64,000 nucleotides of DNA from Breviolum minutum Mf 1.05b.01 (Eukaryota; Sar; Dinophyceae; Suessiales; Symbiodiniaceae), in NCBI GenBank assembly GCA_000507305.1, contig DF240759.1, positions 39,806 through 103,805 on the forward strand, read 5' to 3'. A model generated the notes under the pieces. The model did no database searches. It was not told the DNA's origin and worked only from the letters and a program-made list of their open reading frames with translations. Positions 55,840 through 64,000 of this stretch are shown in pieces (positions within the stretch are counted from its first letter, which is position 1; each line of letters begins with the position of its first letter). The position numbers and the translations under genes are program-made.

Positions 55840-58800
55840 GAAGTGATGAAATCTTCTTGTGCTTCACATTGCATTGTAAGAAAAAGATGTCTTGGAAAAA
55901 TTCTGAAAATCATTTGCTGCTATCAAACTCCTAGAGGTAGCTGCAGTTTAAACCACAAATGTGTCAAAGCAAAGGTGGTCGAAAGGTGGCCCAAAAAAAA
56001 TATGTGAGTCAATTTCGATACCTTCACCAACTGGCCACCAACTGACCGACCACCGACCACAGCGTCCTTCTCCCCAAGATATCCCAGCAATTTTCGCAGT
56101 AGCAACTGTTGCAGCTGCATCATTGGCTTCACATCCTGTTCAGATTCCACTGGACAAAACGAAAAGAGCCACGGACCTTCTCAGTACATAAAATACCGGT
56201 CGGTATTTATCATATATGTGAATGTCTAATGATGTTTCATGGTATGATACGATATGATGTGACATAAGATGGTGTCAAATGAGAGTGGCTCCATGCGTCC
56301 TCCAAGGCATACTCAACCATATCTTCTGGCAGAGGCCTTCTCTCCCAAAGATGCCTGTCCTGTCAGTGCATTTTCAATGAATCTTGATCATGTTCATGCA
56401 TCTGCATGCTGGTTTGCTATGCTCTACACTGCATGTACCCTACTGAGTTCAGGTCCCGAGAAAATCGCTCATGAATGGCCTGCTTCTGTTCCTGACTCAG
56501 TTGCCAACGTTTCAATCAACAGGCTGACCATGATGTATTGCATCATCAAACCTCAGTCCTGTGTCAAGATTCCATAGCCTTGAACAGAACCCTGCACAAT
56601 ACCATGAGAGGTCAGCAGCCTTAGACATGTCAATTTCTTTTTGTGAGATGAGCATGGAAGATTCTACCGCTTGCTGATGGAAGAAATCCTCACCTGGAAT
56701 GTATAAACCTTGTATATTTGTGGGATAGACTACCAATCAACTGGTGAACGCCGGATTTCTGAACCATCAACAGTATCATCCAAAGCATCCCAAAGACCTA
56801 TGGATTTATCTCCAGTGGATGTCACCTCAGCCACCAACTTGGCACTCCCTTGCACATAGCTAGTCCTCGCAGATGTTTCCAAGACAAGCTGGACGTTTCC
56901 AAATGTTTCATATCACCAGCTTGGAAATTCTCAAATGATCCATAGGTTTTCACATCATATATATATATACAGGTACAATCTGTTATCTCACACAATATTT
57001 TTATACAGTAGATGGAACATAGATTATCGTATCAAATTTCGCCTCATGGGGTATTGTGTATAGTTAGATGGCACGGATTTCCAGCCTGGTCCCTCCAAAA
57101 AGAGACGGAGCAATGACGGAGCGAGATTCCACAAATCAGGACAGGCATGTACTATGGAGCATATGTGATGCCACAAAAGCATGAGAGGAACATATCAACT
57201 GTCACAACATTGAGCACATACCGCAACTGTCGTGGAGAAGTTGGCTTCCAAATCCTCCCATCAACATCCCGCGGTCTTGTGGCCACTGAGCCGGCGAAGA
57301 AGCACATCGCACAGCTGGCAGTCAAAGAGTCCCCTGAAAGGCGGAGAAACACAAGCAGTTAACATGTTGTAAGTGAAACATCCAGAAATTTGGTGCTTCA
57401 CTTTGAACTTAACAGCAACAAAACAGAAAAGCTTTTGCACATACACAAAAAAACCTTGGCTTGTTGCATACTGTATACTTTAAGTGGATGATCATGGCCT
57501 TGGTTGAATTCCATATTGATGCCAGAGAGCATCAGTGTCCTGACCTCAGTTTCTCCAAAGTTCTTTGGAAAAGGGGATGCGTCCAACATCAATATCCAGG
57601 CAGCAAGCGAAAATCGTGTACCACCTTGATGGGTTTTTCAGATTCCAAGAGCTGACGTAGGCCAAGCCTTAGATATAAAAAGGCCAGAAATTCAGAAGGC
57701 AACTGCGAGTTTTCAAGCGACAAGTGCAGCAAAAAATCTCTGCTGTGCACATTGCTAACTACCAGCTATTGTCCTTGGATTGTTCTTTGGAAGTTCTTTT
57801 TGAGAAATGTCTGGTTTAGGGTTTCAGTTGTGCAGCCATGATACTGAAAAGCTCGTTCACCAAGCTCCAAAATGTCAACTGCAAAGGCCTCTCCATGGAG
57901 AGTTCCGATCCTGGCGGTTTTTCACAGCTGCCGTGTTGCCATGAAGCCATACACAACAAACATGTCGCGTGCACTGCAGCAGGCAAATCCTCCACAAATC
58001 GACTGGCCGCATTCTGAAAGCTACATGAGCAGCACAAAATCATTCACACCTGCCATGATCCAACATATTTGGCCTCGAAACGATTCAGAAGGCCACAGGC
58101 ATAGGTGATGACTAGCAAGAGACTTACAGAAGACTAAACTATTCCAGCTGTACAGATTTGACCAGGATTCCAACTGACGTTCTTGGAGAAACCAGCAGCC
58201 CTTTGAAAGGTCTGCGCCCTGACATGCCAGGTTGGAGTGGATGGACACAGGTAGGACCTACAAATAGGAAGCGCATGAGAGACAAAGAAAGTGAGTGGTC
58301 TGCAAAATGATTTGGAAAAGCTCACAACTCAAGTATGAGTAGGATGCATAATATGGCCTTGCACTAATGAATTTTGATCTTTTTCAAGAGAATCTGACAA
58401 AGAGTTTTCAATCAATGACATGTCTCATCTACAAAATCTACCAAACACCTGGCACCAGCCCAACCCACTAGCCTCACAATCAATGGCAACGACTTGTTCA
58501 AACTCCAAATGTTTCAAGACGCTGCGAAGCTCCTCTAGAGGCTCCCACGGACAAATTCACATGCAACTTTCTGACGTCACGTAACCTTTCAACAAGCACA
58601 AACGTCAAGTCCAAATGGGAAATTATGCCATTGGCAAACCCCGAACGAGCGACATCAATCATGCAGCAACACGAAAAAAATCCTCTTCCGTTGAGGCCAC
58701 TCGGGGCAGTGGGGAGGCCTGGACCGATCCACAACAGGTTCCACAGGGCACAAGTTGTCAAGGACGTTGCCATGAAAACCAACAAAACCTGCCTCAACTG

Positions 58801-60430
58801 GCTTGGAAATTGACCTCGAGTTCATCGGAAAACGCCCAAAAAAAAAATCAACACACACAAATCTTGAACTTTGGGTATTCATATAGTTTCCCATTGAGAC
58901 TTTGGAAAAGTTTTCAAAAAAAAAGGGGTTGAAGGTAAAATGTAGCGATTTTTTTGGGTCAATAACGGTAAGTAACGGTGATCCACGGTTGTCGTTCTCT
59001 CGGATACCGAGCGCGGAAGCATAGCCAGCACCAGGCACGAAGGCGGTGGCATGTGGATTCATGGCTGGCAAAAGACGACACCCTGCTTCGAATCAAAACA
59101 TTTGCGTACAGAATCAACCAATAAAAAATATTGGAAGGATGACCCCTCAATGCAAGATAAGTATATCTATTATGTTATATCAACATTCATTAAATATTAC
59201 AGTACATTTAGGTATTTGGAAGAAGCGAAACTTGTTGGGCAACAGCATGATATTTCATCCCAGCTGAAGTTTGACATTGTGGTCGGCCAATCATATAGGA
59301 TTGTGTAGGTGTTTTACCATCTCTTGTGGTCAGAACGGATCGACCTATGCAACCTTGTACAAACAATGATCACAGCTGAATGGATTGAAAATCGGGCGGT
59401 GACAGACTCCAAAGTGCGCATGCATGCAAAAAACCTGGAAGAGGAGACCGAAAGCCGAAAGCGTGTTCAAAGTAAAAAAATGTGGAACATGTGCCACAGT
59501 AAACCAGGTATGAATCTGAAAGCAAATTGTTCGTTGCGGTACAAATTTCAACGCAAAAGATTCCTTGGAAATCGAAAACGCAATGTGGGAAACACTGCGC
59601 TATCATAAACAGGAACGGATTTACAAAAACACTTCACATGCTTTCAACTTCCCACTTTGAATCAAACGTCAATGCAAACAAAACCTTACCACCGTCACGG
59701 TCTTTCCTTTGACATCGAAATGCTGACAATAAAATGGAACGATACCAAATCCTCTAAACGACGGGGGGCTGTTCTCTTTTCAACATCATCACTACAACAG
59801 CATCAAATTTTGTTTGGTTCGATTTGTTTTCATAAACGTGTCAGTCAAAGTCGCTTGCTCCATAACAAAAGCTATATAAACAATCCAGCGACCAAACAAA
59901 TAATTTGTACTGTGATGCAGCGGCGAGCTTCCCTTCCAATCACGATCGAAATCCAATCCATGTGAATTGTGTAGAATAAAATCATCTCAAAAAAAAATAA
60001 ATGTTGCACAGTATATTTTTTTGAGCTTGAACCGATCGAGCACTAAGCATTGGCAGTCAATGTTCCTCTTAGTGTATTGGAACAATGGACCACATTACTG
60101 CAATCTCGGATCAACTACCACCGGAAGAAAAGAAACACAAGCAACACATACAACAAGCAAGCAAAACAAACAACGAAAATGAATGTGCAAGATTCTTCTG
60201 CATGATGTAGTGCGGTCCAGCCAGATTAAATGCAAAGACCAGAGAGAAGAAAAATGTTTTTTTGAGCTCATGCCGTGCACGCTCGAGGCTCTGACGGTCA
60301 TCAAAACGTATTGTCTTTGATTAGCTATTCCCACTTATTGGAGAATAGGTGAAAGCAAAAAGCCAGGTGTCTTCCAGTTTCAAACAAAACAAACCCAACC
60401 AAAAACAAAACCAAAACAGCACAAGAAGAC
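55840..60430. other. no supported gene
   Basis: Frames up to 138 codons on either strand carry no motifs. Minus about 58625-58505 (HLDLTFVLVERLRDVRKLHV) is the only weak candidate. AT-rich patches lie at 56960-57010 and 59160-59215. Confidence 0.4.
56676..56780. mobile_element. third copy of the GTTGATGG element family
   Basis: Left end TGCTGATGGAAGAAATCCTC, right end TTTCTGAACCATCAACAG, core TGGGATAGACTACCAATCAA then CTGGTGAACG. It is related to the elements at 24,093 and 26,297; the inverted repeats are imperfect. Confidence 0.65.
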
Positions 60431-60435
60431 ACCCA

Positions 60436-60568
60436 GGGAACTAGGTGAGACACTACGCTTTCAGAAAAGAAATCCTCAGGCCGCTCAGTACTTCTTCACG
60501 ANGGGAACTAGGTGAGACACTACGCTTTCAGAAAAGAAATCCTCAGGCCGCTCAGTACTTCTTCACGA
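60436..60568. other. unmerged contig overlap around a single N
   Basis: The 66 bases at 60436-60501 (starting GGGAACTAGGTGAGACACTA) are repeated without change at 60503-60568, separated by one N at 60502. This is how two contig ends look when the overlap was not collapsed. Confidence 0.9.
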
Positions 60569-60640
60569 TGTCATAGCAAATCTCGCAAATAGATGTCCCA
60601 AGTGACTCAAAGTCTCGAAGTTATAGTCGGTGGTGGTCCT
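60554..60640 (-). CDS. C-terminal exon of an unknown gene
   Basis: The minus strand reads DFESLGTSICEICYDIVKKY, then TGA at about 60554. Composition suggests a real C-terminus, with the duplicated sequence beyond it as 3' untranslated region. No family is recognised and upstream exons are not placed. Confidence 0.35.
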
Positions 60641-61060
60641 GCATCATCCCAGTCATTGAACAAGGGTGAGGAGTTGGTTCACCCACGTCCACGTAGATGA
60701 AGCTGCGCAAGGCAGGGGTTCCATTGAGATAGTAGTTGCCGCAATACAACACCAGAAAAAAATGAAAGGTTGTTGTTCCTGCTTCTGAGACCCAGATGGC
60801 TTACAGATGATCCTGGAAGAAACTCCTTCCATTCCACTGTGGCCAGGGAGTAAACCCTGACGAAGATGAAAGAAATCACCAGGTTCTGTTTTCCCAGCCT
60901 GACCAGGAACAGTAGGCAGTCCTACCATGGGCAAAAGTCTGTTGCATGCCCAGTGTAGTGATTTATGTTGTGTCGTCACAGACACGAGGGTCGGTCCGCG
61001 ACAGACGCTAATGTAAACATGTAGAGAAACCCTAAGGATTCTGTGGTCTGTGGTGTGACC

Positions 61061-61880
61061 CCAGGGAAGGATATGTGGGTCCGTAGTTCGACGGAGGGTA
61101 ATGTCCTGCATAGAAAAATGCAGGGGAACTGGTCCACGTCCCCTTCACCACACATCGGGCAGCATGGGTGACGATGCGCCGAGCACCTATGGTTTGAACC
61201 CCTCGAACTTCATTTCCATTGGTTCGCAATGACTGACGGCCAGAGTACGTGTGAGAGTGCAGAGCTCCCCTCGTATCAGCCCGTCGGTGCCTCAGTGATG
61301 AGTGTCAGAGTAGTTCCGATGACACGCAAGGCGCCGGTAGGCCACAGTAAGGTTCCAATCCCAGGACCAAGCAGTGCTGCTATGGGATCGCTCCCTGACT
61401 TTGTTGAATGCCTTGTAGTAGCTACTCCCTCGTGGATAAAGGCAACAGCAGCCAGTCCACAGGACAAAACTCGCTAGTGAGTGCTCAAATCAGAATGGCA
61501 GCTTGAGCCAAAGTGGCATGAGTCAAGAGCTCCGGATTCCTACGTCTGTCCATTCAGTCCTCCTTGCCAAATGTACGTGGTTTGTTGGAAACCATGAGGT
61601 CACTCAATTGGAGCTACCAGCAGCCAGTTGACACCGCTGGGATCCACCATTCACCGTAAGGCCATGCTCTCAACAAATGGTGAGTAAGCATGTGCCGCTT
61701 TCCCATCTCTCTAGTTACACCTGTAGAGCCCATGCTGCTTCAATAAGCACTTAGGCATGCTGTATCCCTGTGGACTGCCTGAAGGTAAGACAGTGTCCCA
61801 CTCGCACTGGGGACGACTTCGATGCTGGCGTCCGTTGTATGTCACTGCAATCATCGACTGAGACAGAGTTGAAGAACCTG
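61061..61880. repeat. unidentified repeat element, copy 1
   Basis: It matches 62973-63880 with scattered substitutions, including near-identity over CCCTCGAACTTCATTTCCAT and CTCGTATCAGCCCGTCGGTG. On the minus strand both copies keep RTNGNEVRGVQ...NYGPT(Y/H)PS and PIAALL(G)P.IGTL.WPT, suggesting a decayed coding element. The type is unknown. Confidence 0.75.
61502..61517 (-). other. possible second relict spliced leader
   Basis: The minus strand reads GCCACTTTGGCTCAAG, 15 of 16 bases matching the 3' end of the dinoflagellate spliced leader. It lies just upstream of the minus-strand frame of repeat copy 1. The other copy (about 63523-63538) is diverged here. Confidence 0.4.
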
Positions 61881-62972
61881 TGACAAGCGCAAGAGAGCTC
61901 AAACACCATTCCCCTTGTGTATTCGCATGAGATACTCGCGATGAATGTTCCGAGTGGCCTTGAACGGTTGCAAAGTCTGTTTCACGCTCTCATGCACGAG
62001 GATGCACTCCATCCATCTGAGTACAAATCCTCATTCTCCCCCAGGCATAGACAAGATCCTTCGGGATGCAAGCTCTATTGGTCTCTAAGTGTCTAGGAGA
62101 GAAATGCACATTCCTAATCAAACCAACACCGAATGAAATCTCAGAATTAAACTAAGCACGTCCAACAACGGATCATGAGCATTCTCGAGGGATGAGTTCA
62201 TTGTTGGCATCCTGTTGTGGCTAGACCAAACAGCTGCCGACCGATCGACTATGTATGTAAACTGAATGCTCTTCTGGGGCCTGGATTTGCAGCATCAAGG
62301 AGGACGGGCGCACCAGTCAGGTCTCCTGAGAAGAGCGCTCTATTGAGTGGCGGACAGGCCCCTCATGGGATCATCCCTCACGTCAGGTGGTAGTTTACGG
62401 CGGAATATCCCTGCTTTGTGTGCCATACTTGTACTACTATGCGCTCATGGCAGTCAATCAGGACAGCACATCCATCTGCTGATCATGTGGTGCTACGTTC
62501 GTGCACCATATGCCCCTCCACTAAATGCCATCTGCCACCAGAGGTAGTGTACACCTCGCACTGGTAAATCCATATTGCTCTATCTCACGGTAAAGGCAAC
62601 AGTGTTCAGTCGGAGAATCGCATGTTGCCAAAGATCCCTTAAGCAGCTCAATGGTGGAGGATATCGTTTGAGCATAATGTGCAGGTAAGAATGTCCGCCT
62701 CAAATGCCGCTTGAATGGTTTGGGTTGCACCAATGCAGAGTATGTAGTGCCTTGCATTGAAATGACCAAGGAGCAAGGGGACTTGTCTGAGGCAGAGGAA
62801 CCAGAGGAAACCTCAGGGACAGAAAGATGTGGTGTGCATCAGTCTCTTCGTGTGTCCAGCAATCACAAGCCATTGGATTACAGGCGCCTGTGATGGGCAC
62901 CGTTGTCACGTCAGAGGCATCAGATGCATCTGGTGTAGCAGGTAGTCAACAAGGGTGTTCAGATAAGAGAAC

Positions 62973-63880
62973 TCCAGGAAGGATGTGTGGGTCCGTAGTT
63001 CGTCGAAGGGTAATGTCCTGCATAGTAAAAATGCAGAGGAATCGGTCCAAGTCCCTGTCTCTTCTCATCGAGCAGCATGGGTAGTAAGTACCGAGTACCT
63101 ACCATTTGAACCCCTCGAACTTCATTTCCATTGGTTCGCAATGACTGACGGCAAGAGTACGTGTGAGAGTGCAGAACTTCCCTCGTATCAGCCCGTCGGT
63201 GCCTCAGTGATGAGTGTCAATGTAGTCCTGATGTCCAAACCATGCATTGGTAGGCCACGGTAAGGTTCCAATCCAAGGATCCAGCAGTGCAGCTATGGGG
63301 TAGTTCCTGGCTTCGTTGAAAGTCTTATAGAAACCAGGGAAAAGAAAACCAGGAAACCCCAATACTTTCCAATCGTTTGAGTAGTTGCAAGAACCACTGT
63401 TGCAAGGTAAAGGAAACAGTTCCCAGCCAACAACGGAGACACCAAACTGCAACCAAGTGGATAAAGGCAACAGCGCTCAGTCCACCCGACAAAGCTCACT
63501 AGTGAGTGCTCGAACCAGAGTGGCAGCTCGAGTCAATGCGGCTGGAGCCAGACGCTCAAGCTTTTTTGCCTCCTATCAGTTAGTCCGCTATGTCGACCTA
63601 AGTAGTTTGATGGAGACTATGTAGTCATTCCTGAGAACCACTAGCAGGAAACTGAGCCAGGAAAGGTCGAGGTGCCGGTGGCCCCAGCTGGCATCCACTA
63701 TTCAGCGTAAGGCCATGCCCTCAACAAATGGTGGAGAAGCATGTGCCCCTTCTGTACCTCATTGGAGTAAGACTTAGGGTCCATGCTGCTCCGTTGAGGC
63801 ACATGGAAATGCTGTCGCCATGTGGGCTGCCTGAAAACAAGATAGTGGTCCCCTGCTTGTCGAAGCACTTGGTTTGAGGA
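62973..63880. repeat. unidentified repeat element, copy 2 with insertion
   Basis: Diverged copy of 61061-61880, offset about 1.9 kb. Relative to copy 1 it carries about 126 bases (63331-63456) in place of 13. The insert keeps the minus-strand frame open (LLAGNCFLYLATVVLATTQT). Short degenerate pieces also occur near 62590 (TAAAGGCAACAGTGTTCAGT). Confidence 0.75.
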
Positions 63881-63928
63881 ATACCATGTAGACGCTCCCT
63901 TAACACGTAATAAGAGAATCTGGTTGAA

Positions 63929-64000
63929 GGTAAAGGAAACAGTTCCCAGCCAACAACGGAGACACCTAACTACAACCAAGTGGATAAAGGCAACAGCGTC
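63929..64000. repeat. partial further copy of the insert sequence, cut by window end
   Basis: GGTAAAGGAAACAGTTCCCA, GCCAACAACGGAGACACC and GTGGATAAAGGCAACAGCG repeat 63406-63475 with three differences, about 523 bases downstream. Confidence 0.85.

Overview
This window is nuclear DNA from a dinoflagellate, and the Symbiodiniaceae fit best. Four kinds of evidence support this. Genes can be rebuilt only by joining exons of 24-180 bases. Nearly every acceptor reads AG|G, while donors are a mix of GT, GC and GA. A short inverted-repeat element at 4.7 kb matches, from memory, one that is very common in Symbiodiniaceae genomes. One sequence is an exact 13-base match to the 3' end of the dinoflagellate spliced leader, just upstream of a broken gene copy. 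I saw no rRNA, tRNA, CRISPR or prokaryotic operon. Most of the longest open frames are microsatellites or junk, and most real exons are shorter than any simple ORF cut-off.

Layout. Plus strand: a zinc-ribbon protein gene (1.77-3.34 kb), a GYQQP-repeat protein gene (5.7-6.6 kb), scattered exons (7.1-8.1 kb), a TAGT/GREB1-type glycosyltransferase gene (8.6-10.5 kb), a triplet-repeat block (11.6-12.2 kb), a further exon cluster (13.3-13.8 kb) and a basic/acidic ORF (16.4-16.9 kb). After an AT-rich region with a 745-base gap, the minus strand dominates: a tiny two-exon gene (19.05-19.41 kb), a PPR gene (21.3-24.3 kb, perhaps to 26.4 kb), TPR and unassigned exons (27-31 kb), an AGTACT minisatellite (31.0-31.6 kb), a 424-residue Trp-rich gene without introns (31.8-33.1 kb), a Mei2-like RNA-binding gene (34.9-35.9 kb, perhaps to 38.3 kb), an AMPK/SNF1 catalytic-subunit gene (40.7-47.8 kb) with a retroposed PPR pseudogene in one intron, a ThrE-family transporter (49.3-50.8 kb), a coiled-coil gene (55.15-55.82 kb) and many unassigned fragments. 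The last 3.5 kb lies beyond an assembly join at 60,502 and holds diverged tandem copies of an unidentified element.

There are no operons. Each gene would be transcribed separately or in long arrays and matured by spliced-leader trans-splicing. The most interesting items are the glycosyltransferase (dinoflagellate DNA carries 5-hydroxymethyluracil, a possible substrate class), the spliced-leader-tagged PPR retrocopy nested in the kinase gene, and a small repeat family that looks like an intron-creating element (introner). All splice junctions are manual inferences from reading frame and family knowledge; no alignment or RNA data were used.
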